In this document: positions 23,701 to 35,878 of the stretch, piece after piece
Layout: each line of letters opens with the position of its first letter
Numbering within the stretch: position 1 is the first letter of the stretch
Source: Hermetia illucens
Lineage: Eukaryota; Arthropoda; Insecta; Diptera; Stratiomyidae
DNA: 64,000 nt
Assembly: GCF_905115235.1 (NCBI RefSeq)
Contig: NC_051849.1
Coordinates: 41,715,017 to 41,779,016, forward strand
Direction of reading: 5' to 3'
Notes under the pieces: model-generated
What the model was told of the DNA's origin: nothing
Database searches by the model: none
Seen by the model: only the letters and a program-made list of their open reading frames with translations
Translations under genes and position numbers: made by a program

Positions 23701-24044
23701 AGTCTCGCTATAATAAACAATAGGTTATAACATTGAGTGTAATGTTGGAAATTCTACTATTATTGTTGACAAAATTATTGTAGATCAACTTTGCTTTCTT
23801 TTTGGTTTTTTTTTTCGTGTGACTGGACATCGTGAAATGTTAGTGTCCCATTAAAGTGAACAGTTTGACATGTCAGTTACACACCCACATGACAGAGCAA
23901 TCAATTATGTTAGCAATTGGAGCAAGCTTCCATTTAGTTGAAGGTGGCTGAAGAAAAAAATTGTAACCATTCGAACTCAACCTGAGCGATCGGATGGTTA
24001 CGTGGATTGGTTACGTTGTGCAATAAGTTGCAACAAAACAGTCG
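23701..24044. other. Intergenic DNA, nothing recognised
   Basis: AT-rich spacer upstream of the copy 3 promoter, with a T-run near 23808. No gene or element identified. Confidence 0.45.
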
Positions 24045-24125
24045 TGGAACCAAGTTCTTTATATAAGAAAACCACAAAACCTTTTATATCTGAAGCTTCC
24101 ACTTTCCACTCTCTGATTTGCTTTT
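24045..24125 (+). mobile_element. ~820-bp repeat, 3'-end fragment upstream of copy 3
   Basis: CACAAAACCTTTTATATCTG, then a worn right end, match 10805-10853. It lies just before the CTTATC element of copy 3, as the fragment at 13175 does for copy 2. Confidence 0.55.
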
Positions 24126-24162
24126 ACTTTTATGCGGACTGTATAGGTAAAGGGGTTGACTT

Positions 24163-24586
24163 TCTTATCTTATCACAATTTTTGTATATAGTAGCCCCGC
24201 TTCCCACAGCCGGCGATTTACCAGAGAATACAAAATTATCGTGTCTAACAAAATAGGTAAACACCATTACTAAGCAAATTGAGAACTGCAGAGTCACGGC
24301 GATAACGCCGAAATTCAGTTGATCTGGTCTCTGAATCAAAAGTAGAGAACTCGACATTCGCAAGGTTGAAAAGCTTGGGGCGTTGCTTGAGACTTGAAAA
24401 TTCGAACTTGAAATTGAAAAGATTGCAGATATTTGAACAATCAAAACGCCGGCCGGACGCCGTATCTCTTCTTCGGAATTTTTGCGTTTTTCGTGTCATT
24501 ATAGGTACATACCACTCTAGTTCGAGTTAGAACTCACTAAGTTAGATTCCCTCGTCGTGCCAAGTTGATACCGGACAAGATCCACG
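24163..24586 (+). promoter_or_regulatory. Conserved 5' flank of Jheh copy 3
   Basis: Contains CTTATCTTATCAC at 24164-24176, CCCACAGCCGGCGATTTACC near 24204-24223, a diverged TCGAACTTGAAATTGAA repeat near 24402-24418, CAAAACGCCGG near 24442, and the initiator-like TCACTAAGTTAG at 24534-24545. Confidence 0.55.
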
Positions 24587-27500
24587 ATGGAGTTTCTGTG
24601 CTTGGTGACTCTAGCAATATTTGTAGTGTTTACTTCATTCCTAATCTCCAAGATCAGGAAGTTACTCAAACCAATAAAGGCTCCTACATTAGATCTGGAT
24701 GAATATTGGGGGCCGGGCAAGAAATCAGATTACAAGGAAAACACGGAAGTTGTGAAATATGAAATCTCTTTTCCAGACGAGGTAAAATTTGATTTAAAAC
24801 TGTAGATACATTATTTATTTATTTAAAACAATAGATACATTATTATGTATTAATTCTAGACAATCGAAACTTTGAAGAACGATTTAAAGAAAACAATCAA
24901 ATTGCAAACTCCTCTTGAAGGTATTGGGTTTGAATATGGATTCAACACGGTCTACTTGCAAAAGGTCATAAACTATTGGCGAGATGAATACCTGCCTAAG
25001 TGGAAAGAACGGGAGGCCTTTTTGAGGAAATGGCCACATTTTACAACCAATATACAAGGGTAAGAAACAAGTCATGTTCAACTAGGCGGTGCATGTTTAC
25101 AGGGAGTTTCATAACATTACGCTCTGCTCAATTACGATGGTTGAGGAAATATGTTTCAATTGGATCCCGGAATTTCCACTGGCATTTCCTTTTGGTGTGG
25201 AATTTGTCCACTGGTCGTTTTCAAATCCTTGCCCACAAGGAACGGTGAGTTTTTAATAAAAAAGCGTCGATTCGATACGTGCTAGCAAAGCAATGCTAGG
25301 TTCATGGATGATTGGGACAATACTATCAATATATGAGTTTGCTGTATGTTATTGTTAGCGGGATCCATTAAATCAGTCTCCCATTCCTAGACCATTTCTG
25401 ATGCACTATTCTACCTAGAGTCCATTATTCACTTTTTACTGAAAGCTCGTTACCATATATCCCACTCCATATAAGCTTTTAATATGTTATCTTATCAACC
25501 TTACTGAAATACTTTTATTCTCTTATTTTAGATAGTTTGTCAATAATAACTTGGAAAAATTCAAAAAAGTTACTTACGGTTTCGTCCAGAGCAGAGGCAA
25601 CTCATCAGTCGCTGCCTCACCTCTGGCCTGCAAGCAGCGTGACCGAAAGTGGCTACGGGTGGTAATCGCTCTTTTTTGTATAATCGCAAATGAAATCGGC
25701 CTCCATCCAAATTAGGTCGAAGCAAAATTATTTTTATTTGAGGACTAAGGGAGTCCTAAGTTCGCATTCAGTTGATGGCGAACCGGACCAATTGGGAAGA
25801 AACTTTCTTCCACATTTGTGGTCCACACATGACTTATTTCCATAATCTTGACACATACATACATATGTACCTTTCACTCAGTGTTAAAAGCAAGATTCTA
25901 CGGCTATATACTCAAGAATGTAGCTTTAGCGGAATTCGGTTCGTACTAAGTCCACATTTATATTGATGTTGGACCGACCCAGATGGAGAGCAACTTTTTC
26001 TCACTTTCTTGGTTTACAGACCCATCGTTTTGGGCATAGCACCCAAGTATTTAAGAATTAGAAAGAAAGATGACCAACAATTTCGTCCAGGACAGAGGCA
26101 ACTAATCAGATGCTGCCTCTTAGGATCCCTCATATCCTAAACATTTAGCTTAGGCTTAAAGTACTTTCGGTTTTAAAGTGGAGATAATTCGCACCCTTGT
26201 CGCGTTTACGATTGTATAAAAACGCGCATTTCAATCCGTTGCTACTTTTAGTCACGCTGCTCCCAGAGTAGAGGGAGGCAGCGTCTGATGGGTTGCCTCT
26301 GCCCTAGACAAAACCGATACTCATCTTTCTTTCTATTTTTTAAATGGCTTTTCAAAAACGATGAAGAGCAAGATTCATTGAAAACACTGCTCGGCAATGA
26401 TTCAAAGGGTTTTGTTGACCAAAACAAAACCCTTTAGAACATTGCAATAGGATCCAGAGCGGAAACCAGTGTGCTCTTAGTGGATTACACTTTCGAAGCG
26501 ATTTTTGATGCGTTCCAAAATAATTCTAGCTATACCTTTGTAACAGCAAGGAACACGCAAGTAACTCCTCCAAATGACGCATTCTTACTCTGCATATGGG
26601 CTCCCAAGTGTCGTCTGAGAGCGGGCTCTTTCCCTATCTGTTTCTTTGGGAGGGGAGGGGGATGGGGATCGTCATACTCCCAATTTTTTCTTGCTCTAGG
26701 TTCGAATCCTGATCGTCATGGATATGTGTGTATGTATAAGGTGAGCGTCCATTTTACCACCCAGCAATCTCTTCGTTACCATAGCATAGATCCATTCAAT
26801 TAAAGTATTATCGACATCATGCTCTCTAGCGGCATCAGGGCATCGCAAAGCTTTTGGAAATAAGGCAAGACTCTTTAAAGCGCTCTGAAAGTGTGCGATT
26901 TAGAGCCTCCAATTAATCTTCTATTGCTGAAGTGATAAAATCAAATATCTTCTCGCCTTTTCTCTGGATATCGCCAAACCTTGTGGTGCGATAACCCCCA
27001 TTTTCTCATTCCCTGGAAACTTCATCTTCTTTCGCAGTCCCTTTGAATATCATCGGCTGGGAACCTTTGCAAGTTCACTATGTTCAGGCTGCATCGATCT
27101 GTTTTCACATACCGGCACTAGATCATTTTATACATCTGCAGCTTACCTTTCTTCAGCTTTCTTCTCCTGATAAAAGCGGAAGAGGAGGTAAGATTTAGCC
27201 TGTAGTCCTCCCTACTTTGCGGCTGAAGTTTTTTTCTGACGAGCCATTCTCTGACGTTTTTAGGAAGAAATAGACAATAGTGCCACTGGCAGACCGGCAA
27301 TAGTCATATTTCCAGTTCCTCTCATTATAAGGGTCGCTATACTCTACTCTCTGGTTGTCCGGACCTTTCTCACTGAAGTCGAGAGCATGTCGTCCCCAGA
27401 TTTCTACGTGGGGAATATGATTCCGATAGGGCCCCCAGAATCCGTTCCACGGCCACGACTTAATTACTGAAAGTCGCGGGTGGATTTAATGTCTGTGAGT

Positions 27501-30109
27501 TTTTACGACTTGGAAATTTACAATTCGTTGTTTCTATCTATATCTATGTGTTTGGGACACCCTTTGTGTAGTATTGAACTACTGCGGACTACCCCATCAT
27601 GAATCCGAAGGCATTACTTTTCAGCACCCCTTGAAGCAAAGGGTTCAATTGATTCAAGACTTTAACGGTTGCTGAAATTAAACGGATACCGTATTTCAGG
27701 CATCAGTTGTTTTCTTCATCATTTTATTGAAAAATATATATTATCGAGAAGAAAGGGGACAAAGATAATTTGGTGGATTTTGTTGTCTAATCTGGTGCAG
27801 CTCCATACCATGCGTGAATCATACGCTAGTCGGGAGACTGGCAAACACTACAGAGTCCTACGCCAACGTTTGAGTCAATTTTGGCCTAATTATATGTATG
27901 TGCGTATGTTCAATAGTTTCAAGAGATAGCAACGTTCGACCAATCTGTGATCTCATTTGGAGATATCTAGAAAATGTTGTGGACGTTCTTCAGCGTAAAA
28001 GAGGTTCTTCTTGTGACCATTTCTCGCGTTGTTCAATCAGCTAATCAACTTAGATAGTTTGCTAACTCGCTAGTGTGGGCTTATCACTAGTACTCCAAGT
28101 ATGATAACTGTGTGATGATTAACTAACAAGTCGGAATATCGGAAGCTGGACTCTTGGGATATAAAGGTTTTTTGTTCATTTTGTGTGAGAAATTTCCTAT
28201 GCACATTTTTCAGTTCAAAATATTCCTTGATATATCAAACTCCGTTGTTCATATGAGCTCACTTTATGTGATGGTAACGTCATGTACGTCTTGGAGTGCA
28301 ATAAATTCACGTGAAATACAAAACTTTGACTTTCTGTAAGTTTCATACTAATGATTGGGTTTCCTATAAACCTACCAAAATTGTGTATTATATTATTATT
28401 TATAATGGTGCCAAATTTTGTATTTCTAGAATGAACTCAAGAGAAAATTTCAGTAATCGGAACGGGATATATTTCGAGGACTAGATTTGGTGTAGGTGCA
28501 TTATTGCAATTTTTTTCAGATTTTTCGGTTGGATAGGTTCTGAGAAGGAGACCTGTCACATTTTTCGGGGCATACATATTGAGGCCCCACTCCTCTATGT
28601 TCCACTCAAAATAAGATCAGAAATAAGGTCAGTTTTGAAAAATACTTCTATTTGATATCTATCATGACCATATTCAGTGAAAAAATGTTTACACCCTTGT
28701 TTTGCATGTATGAGGAGTTCCCTTTAAACTCAACTCGGATTCATAGACTACATGTTCCCATGTTTTCATCATGATTATAGCCTCAGCTATAAATCGGAAC
28801 ACCTGTCTTCGCAGTGTCATCTATATACTCTGGTCCAAAAAATATTGAATCCTGAAGTTTTGTTAGTGTACCGACCAGATCTAACTAAAATTTGGTTTTC
28901 TTGAAAAAAAAGAAGTTACCCCTTAGTTAGCAAAGCTAGAGCATACGTTGAATAATAAGCAAAACGTGCTTACAAATTTGATTGGTCATGAATTTCCCTG
29001 AACTAATTTTCTACATTTATAATTTTATTTTTCATTCAGAACTTCTGTAAAGATTTTAATTTAAAATAGATTAGCTATTTACATGTTCCCATTCAAATAT
29101 TCATTTATTTCCCAGGTTACGCATCCATTACATTCACACCCGATACGAAGATCCACCAAAAGGAAAGAAAGTTTTTCCAGTTCTACTTCTCCATGGTTGG
29201 CCTGGATCCGTACGAGAATTTTACGATTTGATACCATTACTAGTTGAGAACGCTGACAGCAAATATGCATTTGAAGTTGTGGTTCCAAGTTTACCTGGGT
29301 ACGGCTGGTCAGAGGGTGCAGCTAAGCCAGGACTTAGTACAACTGAAATGGCTATTATATTCCGCAACCTAATGATGCGTTTAGGCTACCGGAAGTTCTT
29401 CGTTCAAGGAGGTGACTGGGGTTCATTGATTGGATCAAATATCGCCACGCTGTTTCCGGAGGCGGTTTTGGGTTATCATTCTAACATGTGCGGGGCTAAC
29501 AGATTCCGCTCAATGATCAAAAAGACCATTGCTAGTTTCTATCCAAAACCCTTCGTTCCGGAGGGATATGAGGATTTTTTCTTCCCACAGTCGGAAAAGT
29601 TCAAGTATCTTATTGAAGAAACCGGATATTTGCACATCCAAGCTACAAAGCCAGATACAATTGGAAGTGCACTAATGAATAATCCCGTTGGTCTAGCCGC
29701 TTATATTTTGGAGAAATTTTCAACATGGACAAACAAAGACTACAGAAAACTAAGTGATGGAGGCTTGGCGAAAAAGTTCACTCTGGACGCCCTGCTGGAT
29801 AACATTATGATCTACTACTTGACAAATTCAATCACAACATCTCAACGCCTTTATGCGGAGAGTTTCACTGCGCGTGCTCGAGCACTTCAATTGGATCGTG
29901 TTCAAACAATCGTACCAACAGGATGTGCCCGTTTTAAACATGATTTATCCCATGAATTGGACTGGACTCTAAAGGATAAGTATACAAATCTTATCCATAG
30001 TACATATCATAAAGACGGTGGTCACTTTGCTGCATTTGAATTGCCCAAAGTGTTGTATAAAGATTTCATTGATTTTGTCGATAAAGTTGTTAAATTGGAT
30101 AATTTGTAA
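24587..30109 (+). CDS. Jheh: Jheh copy 3, juvenile hormone epoxide hydrolase (3 exons)
   Basis: Exons 24587-24781, 24860-25059 and 29116-30109 (TAA); introns of 78 and 4056 bp; 462 aa. All catalytic elements are present: HGWPG, GGDWGS, SGY-equivalent TGYLHIQ, TSQRLY, FKHDLSHE and GGHFAA. The N-terminus is the most divergent of the array (MEFLCLVTLAIFVVFTSF) but is still a hydrophobic anchor, and the YWGPG and PLEGIGFEYGFN blocks are intact. Intron 1 starts GTAAAA, a weaker donor than the GTAAG used by the other copies. Exon 3 begins GTTACGC rather than GTTGCGC, so the first codon is TTA, still Leu. Intron 2 carries an inverted-repeat element, an RTE-B fragment and a copy of the ~820-bp repeat. 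Intact ORF. Confidence 0.92.
25060..25569. other. Intronic DNA, nothing recognised
   Basis: First part of intron 2 of Jheh copy 3, starting at the donor GTAAGAAAC. No element or gene recognised. Confidence 0.5.
25570..26335. repeat. Inverted-repeat element with a recurrent hairpin motif
   Basis: Left arm at about 25570-25705 and right arm at about 26160-26335 are diverged reverse complements. Each contains GTCCAGAGCAGAGGCA-like DNA followed by GCTGCCTC, so GAGGCA and TGCCTC form a small hairpin inside each arm. A third, direct copy of the motif is at about 26085-26135. No coding capacity. It could be a foldback or MITE-like element, or an inverted tandem of a short repeat. Lies in intron 2 of copy 3. 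Confidence 0.6.
26404..26436. repeat. Palindromic end of the ~820-bp repeat
   Basis: AAAGGGTTTTGTTG followed by its near complement CAAAACAAAACCCTTT, the same kind of hairpin that ends the repeat at 10029-10055. The rest of the element is missing. Confidence 0.5.
26450..26600 (-). mobile_element. RTE-B LINE fragment
   Basis: CCAGAGCGGAAACCAG and TTTTTGATGCGTTCCA match 21205-21290, the minus-strand RTE-B reverse transcriptase. Short piece within intron 2 of copy 3. Confidence 0.55.
26601..28124. other. Intronic DNA, nothing recognised
   Basis: Intron 2 of Jheh copy 3. It includes a GC-rich stretch near 26640-26680 and scattered short frames without recognisable motifs. Confidence 0.45.
28125..28780 (-). 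mobile_element. ~820-bp repeat, copy E (partial)
   Basis: Starts AACAAGTCGGAATATCGG, then AAGCTGGA; inner blocks such as ATTTTTCGGTTGGATAGG and TTTGATATCTATCATGACC match copies at 53317 and 61482. It stops before the GACA tract. Confidence 0.6.
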
Positions 30110-30136
30110 GTTTTTAGTCGTACTGTTATACTGAAC

Positions 30137-30142
30137 AATAAA
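30137..30142 (+). terminator. Poly(A) signal of Jheh copy 3
   Basis: AATAAA 28 bp after the stop, same context as copy 1. Confidence 0.75.
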
Positions 30143-30390
30143 GCTTTTCATTGTGTTACTTTTTAGTTTTTAAGAGAAAGAATATGATTATGTATCCGAC
30201 TTTCCAAAGTTAGAATACTGGTAAACTCCAAGAAGAAATCTATTTTGAAAAGAAAAAGAAATGAATTTATTTATATGGGGAGAAACACTTATTTACGCTG
30301 AATAAGCTGTTAAGCTTCTTCATGGGGCAAACATTCAAAATACAACGTTTAAGTCAGTTGATGCAAATAATATTGTATTTCCAAAATACA

Positions 30391-30446
30391 ACCGTGACCT
30401 TCCGTACGACAGCCTTGTGGTCTAACTACTCAGCTGCCCGGACACC
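30391..30446 (-). mobile_element. tRNA-derived SINE, head fragment
   Basis: The reverse complement has the SINE head with box A-like GCTGAGTAGTTAGACC and CTGTCGTACGGAAGGTC, then stops. Only the tRNA-like part remains. Confidence 0.7.
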
Positions 30447-30479
30447 AAGATACCAAATAATAATAGAGTGAAGGCCGTT

Positions 30480-30785
30480 ATCAGTATAAAAGGGCGCCAT
30501 CAGCTGCAAACTGAACTAACCCGCTTTCTTCCCTTAAAGTTTGCACATTTAATTCGGTTTTGACATCTAGTGGCAATACCGCACAGCAGTCACCAGAATT
30601 CAGTTCGTCTTTTGCCAGGCTCAGCACCTAGCTTATAGCATCCATTTTAGGCTCGTGGAAAACCATACTTACGGAGGCTCCTCGAAACCCATAGTTGCCC
30701 TCCCATTACTGCTTTCGATGATGGGAAATAGTCTGTTATAGATGACTCTCTCTATCATCTTCCCTATTGTATCCGTCTGGCAGAT
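30480..30785 (-). mobile_element. R1-like LINE reverse transcriptase fragment
   Basis: The minus strand reads GKMIERVIYNRLFPIIESSN, then LSLAKDELNSGDCCAVLPLD, the palm region of an R1-type reverse transcriptase, with an in-frame stop. Near the R1-like fragment on the other strand at 31060. Confidence 0.6.
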
Positions 30786-31059
30786 TGGTCGATATCATAC
30801 TAGATTTCCTGATCGCTTTGGAAACAATAACCATATTTGCCTTATGGACTGAGCGAGGAATATTCTTTCTTTTAGGTACGACTCGACGTTCCGGTAGGGA
30901 TTGCTGGAAACTTCAAGGGGAAAGATTTTACTCGAAGTCGTTGATATATATGCCACGATTAATAAGTGACTCAGAATAATGAATCTTAATCTGAAGAGAC
31001 TAGAAACAGATTGGTTATAAAGATGACTTGATAAGGATACATTTCTAGAGGTATTGTCG

Positions 31060-31830
31060 TGGAATACCGGGGTTCCGTCAGAAATACGATTCCAACTACA
31101 GGTGGAACGCTGAAGCAGCGAAAAACCGTACAGAATGCTTGCAAAAGGAGAAGTCAACGCTGAAGAAACATACCGGAGTATAAACCCGCACGCAAAACGT
31201 TGCAGTGGGCCATCACGAAAAGTGAAAAGTATTACTTCAAGCAACTCTGTGGTGAGGCAGATTCTAACTCATGAGTCGGTTATGTTGGTAATAAAAGATC
31301 CCCTCCTATTAAGTGGCCTTGATTGTTGACTGCCTAAAAGAAGGGTCTGCTTCCCAGAAATTACAGAAGGTTGTATTGATCCTGAAACCCGATACGCCGA
31401 TAGGTGAGCCAATATTTTTGATAATAGATAGCGATGGTTATGTATCAAATAAATAGCTTTTCATCCGAAGAGCTCGGTCAGCGGTTGATACTACTAAAAT
31501 GGTTATTCAGCTAGTCAAGAATACATTTGACAAAGGGAAATACTGCACACTGGTAACTTTTGAATTCAAGGACACGTTAAATTCTTCGAGAAGAAACCAT
31601 ATCATCAAAGCTCAACGTGGCACAAACCCCAAATTATGTAAAAAGCACAACCTTTCACTACTTCCGACAGCGAAAGCTACGCAACGATTCGGATGAAGGA
31701 TTGAAGACGGGCAATATAACGGGGGATATTCCATAGGGGTCTGTTCTCGGTCATATGTTATGGAAAATAATGTATAATTGCGTTTTACGGGTTCTTAAGT
31801 CGACATGGTGTTAGAAACATCTCGGTGAGA
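31060..31830 (+). mobile_element. R1-like LINE reverse transcriptase fragment
   Basis: Pieces read LQKVVLILKPDTPIGEP, then MVIQLVKNTFDKGKYCTLVT and NGGYSIGVCSRSYVMENNV, in the order PKPG...DIKNAF...GVPQGSVLG of R1-clade enzymes. Frameshifted. Downstream of Jheh copy 3. Confidence 0.6.
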
Positions 31831-32289
31831 GATAAAGAAGGATGAAATAACAGTCTTAAAATAGGATAGATTTTATTCGTAAGCTAGGAAGACAAAACGT
31901 AATTAATTTATAATTACAATTAAAGCGCCTGTAGATTAGGGACTACACCACCGTTATCGTCAAGGGGCAAGCAAAAAACGTCAACAATTAAAAAAAGGTT
32001 TACAGAAGCTCGAAATAGCCAGAAGCTGGCAAGAGGTCAAATCAACCGACTATTCCGGTGCAAGTAGTTACTCGAAGCTACTAACGAAAAAGCTACCTTA
32101 AACAATACCCTACGCTACTTAAATACATAGGCCTCGATTAGTATTTTCCAGTTCTGGCATTTAATGCACAAGTGGGGAGGACGGGAGCTGAAAAGTGGTA
32201 ATTTCTTTCACGGACCCATTTTCAGAACCGACTGATCATTTGAAACATGAAGTTCTTACGGAACCACAACTCACTGGCTGTGTTGTGTC

Positions 32290-33120
32290 TAGCACGCCTC
32301 CATTTCGATTTATTATTTTAATTATCACACTATTCTTAACATTAGTCCAGCTAGTGAATTATGGCCAGTCAGAATGCCCACAATACTTCTTCTGTCTCCC
32401 TGCTTTTCGACAGGATAAACTTTACAGTAGGTTTGTTTGGTTCTGACATTGGTGGGTTTAGCAGCGTTAAGGTCCTACCACTTACTATTATGGAAACTTT
32501 GTTCCCAGTTTTTGACACCAGCATTAGTCAATGCTACTGACACCCCAATTGCTAGTTCTGGTTCGGACATGGGGAAAATTTAACTTTCTTTTGCAAAAGT
32601 ATCTAAGATTTCATTTCCCTCTACACGGCAATTGGCGGATGCCCAGTACCGTATTGAATCTAGAAACAGGGTTCAATCGGTTTCTACATTCCTGAATGAT
32701 TTTCGAGGTGATCAAAGGACTGCTGAAGGCCCTCAATGCAGCCTGGCTGTTGATACAGATTGCGATTTGGTTGCCCTTTAACCGCTCGACAATCGATCAC
32801 TTACTGCTCTTAGTTTCGCATACACTTCAGCCTAAAAGGCCGTTGCATATTGTCCCAAGGGAAAAGCCCATTTCTCATTTTTGTTCGACAGAAAGCCTCC
32901 TGTTCAAAAAAGCAGTTCTGTTTTTGAGCCATCAGTGCAGAAAAAATAGTATATTCTGCCACGTATTCTTCTGTTTCGTTTCAAAAGAACTTCATATCCT
33001 CTACCAAGCAGATGTATACGGATTCGAGGATCAGAAGGCATTGCGAAAATTGGATTCAGTTCTCCCATTAACTCTTCCAATATTCTGTGCACTCACATCT
33101 TTTGCTTCCCGATAGATCTA
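32290..33120 (-). mobile_element. RNase-H-bearing LINE (I/Loa/Outcast group) fragment
   Basis: The minus strand reads TDGSKTELLFEQEAFC (RNase H start), then CINSQAALRAFSSPLITSKI, ECRNRLN, and further on DRRSIVGILTGHNSL of the C-terminal tail. A separate frame holds VEGNEILDTFAKES, so the domain is frameshifted. Confidence 0.65.
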
Positions 33121-34550
33121 ATCGAATTAGTCTATGAGCTGCTCTCGTTGCAGTGCTCTGGGGGTAGATCTCATACAGAAGAAGATTTCCAAGATTTTTT
33201 TTATGCATAAAGGTGGAAAAGGACATTGTTGCTCCAGGTTACAACATTGTGGAGAATTAAAACCATCCCCACTTGGCCGCCCATATCCTCGAGGGACCAC
33301 AAGTATTACTTTGCGAGGATTAATTAACACCAGCACGATTGAGTCATGTGTTCGTCGAGCTATCTGCACTCCAATTTGCTTCTGACCTCAGCATCTGCTC
33401 CACGAGCTTATGGGGTCCGATAATTACGTTGAGGGCATCGTTTAAATTCCCTTTTTCATAGGTGAATCTCAGGTAATGGTAATGGATCCCCAGGTGAAGC
33501 GGGGCACTGGGACAGTCTGGAGACCCGTCCAGTCTGAAACGATGAAAGTACTTCCTTTATGCACCGTGTTCCGTAGGTAACTGTATTAGGCGGTTCTTAC
33601 GTATGGACCATTTCTCAGGAACACCATACCTGTTTTTGTGGTGCGAAACGAAATGCGTTGAGAATCAATGGTAGAAGACTTAGACGTTAGATATTAGCTG
33701 CCCTATTAAGAGCATCATTTCATGGAGGGATATAAATTGGACAAATAAGAACCTAGCTAAGTCGAGAAGAGATGTTTACAGACTTTTTAACCGAGCAAAC
33801 AAATCAGGGACTGACTAAGGTATATGAACAGATTCATGATTTACGACAATGCGATCAGAAGATTTCAGAAGTATCCTGACTGCTCACGGTCTTAGCAAAG
33901 GACATAACAATATGCTGTCTCTGTCCGCAAAAGATAAATGGTGCCTTTACTAAAAACAAGGAATATAAAGTAAACCTACTTGTCAACACCTATTTGTCGA
34001 TATCCTACACTACTCTGAGAAATAACACTTTAATATCTGCTAGGAGGATAGACAAAAAAAAAAACTGGAGACTATTGAAAGAAATGTTTTCAAAAGTTTG
34101 AGTATGATAGGCAGTGTCAACTTTTAAAGTACTAAAATCACCCAGATAAGCATTTTTCCAGATTTACTTCTAAGAGATCTAGAAGACACTTCAGATTTCC
34201 CCTGAAGGTGGTAAGAGGTGAAAAGTTATGTGTCCATTTTGAAAGCGGTTTCACTAGAAATCTTCTCCTTATATACTATTTTGCAGCTCAGACCCGCCCC
34301 CGATAGTAGTGATCACAAATTAAGCTCCTTTTCTCGAAATTCTCAATATTAATAGAGATATAAGCGTTCAAAATTTCTCCCAAGATTCCTCCAAATTTCA
34401 GCAATTCTGGGCATCTATAGTAGAATGAACATTCTAACACATACTCCTTTACATTCAGGTCAGCTAGCATATAGAAATCAATATTTAGTGAAACTACCTT
34501 GTGCTAATTGATGTAGGTATTATATGATGCGACTGAAACAATAGAGGTAG
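33121..34550. other. Intergenic DNA with possible LINE debris
   Basis: Around 33755-33900 the plus strand reads NLAKSRRDVYRLFNRANKSG, which resembles the endonuclease-RT linker of R1/Loa-type LINEs. The rest shows nothing recognisable. Ends at the left edge of the segmental duplication (34551). Confidence 0.4.
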
Positions 34551-35260
34551 CACTTTAGGTGACTTCGATAACAGATTCTTCCCTCCTCGATTGGCAAGAT
34601 TCCGGTAGATAGGCTCAATCAATAGAGACGAATACCATGGTTTTAAATGTAATGCATGATTGCCCACAAAGCGGGGCCATCGCTGTTAATATGGAACATT
34701 CTACTGGATGAATTTCTGGAAAAGCTAGTCTTTGAACGCCATAGAAAATGTACTCGCTTCATTCTCCCCAAAAACTTTAGGAAATAAACTATTGCCATTG
34801 TAACCGTGAGTGCTTTGATAAACTCAATACTCTAGTCTGGATATTGAAAATTCTGTGTCCCATTGGAATAAAAGGCAATGAAACCGCAGCTAGGTTAGCA
34901 ATAGAGGAGAAATGCTGTTCTTCAAGTAAATGAGATCAATTTGGGTAGTAATATTGGAAGAGCAAGAATGGATCAAGCCCTGAACCCATCTGAGGACATA
35001 TTAACAAAATCAAAAAGTGCCTTAGGATTACAGTGGGTCTCCATGCAGGGCACTTTAGATTTGACTGCTATCTAGAGAAGCCGTCCAATAATTATGCTTA
35101 GCAGCGAAATATATCAGAAAGACTATATAATGCCTGACGAAATGCTGAAGCACTTAGAAGTAGACTAGATTCTAAGTTTCGGGTTGGTTACGGGACTAAG
35201 TGATACTACTGGAATATATTTCTGTAGGGCATAGGTCAAATCCCCTCGATAATAATAATG
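34551..35260 (+). mobile_element. RNase-H LINE fragment, duplication unit 1
   Basis: Aligns with 43030-43690. Broken frames give a palm-end (GGAIAVNMEHST-like) and RNase-H end (CPIGIKGNETAARLAIEEKC). The element predates the segmental duplication because both units carry it. Confidence 0.6.
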
Positions 35261-35390
35261 ACTTCTTAATTCAGCTTTAAAATTTATTTCTTTTTTTCTT
35301 ACAGAATCCTAACAGAATTCATCATGTTATGACCTGCTTCAGTACGCGTGGCTCAAAAATGTGCTTTCTCATTGGGAGACGCCTTGACCA

Positions 35391-35878
35391 TTCTTATCAG
35401 TATTAATCCGTTTCTTTATATTTTAGGCTGTCCGTGAATAGATACTATGTACAATGTTATTCTGCGGCCCACAGCCGGCAATTTACCGACGAATAAAAAT
35501 TAATCATATCAGCGGAGATAAACACTACACCGCTCAGCATAAATGCCAATACGTAGAGGACTGACAACTGCGAGTCATGTACATAATGCTTAAATCCAGC
35601 ATCTTGATCTATTCTCTGAATCTAAAATAGAGAACTTGAGATTCGCAAGGTCACAAAAAGCTTCAAACGCGAGTTAAATATTATATTTAAACTTGAACTT
35701 GGTGGTAACTTTATGAATTTCGACAATCAAAACGTTGGGCGCCGTATTTTCTTGTTTCACTTCCTCATGCTAGCTTTGCGTTTTTTCGTATCAGCATGAT
35801 TACACTATTCTTTTCGAATAGAGAGTCATTAAGTTAGATTCTTTCACTGTGGCAAGTTCATAGCGATCCGGGTCTATA
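35391..35878 (+). promoter_or_regulatory. Conserved 5' flank of Jheh copy 4
   Basis: Contains TTCTTATCAGTATTAATCCG at 35391-35410, CCCACAGCCGGCAATTTACC near 35470-35489, TTTAAACTTGAACTTGG at 35686-35702, CAAAACGTTGGGCGCCGTA near 35727, and the initiator-like TCATTAAGTTAG at 35826-35837. Here the distal and proximal parts are contiguous; in copy 5 they are split. Confidence 0.6.

Noticed and set aside
33127-33385. Overlapping open frames on both strands near 33130-33385
   Set aside because: No motif recognised on either strand; probably chance frames.
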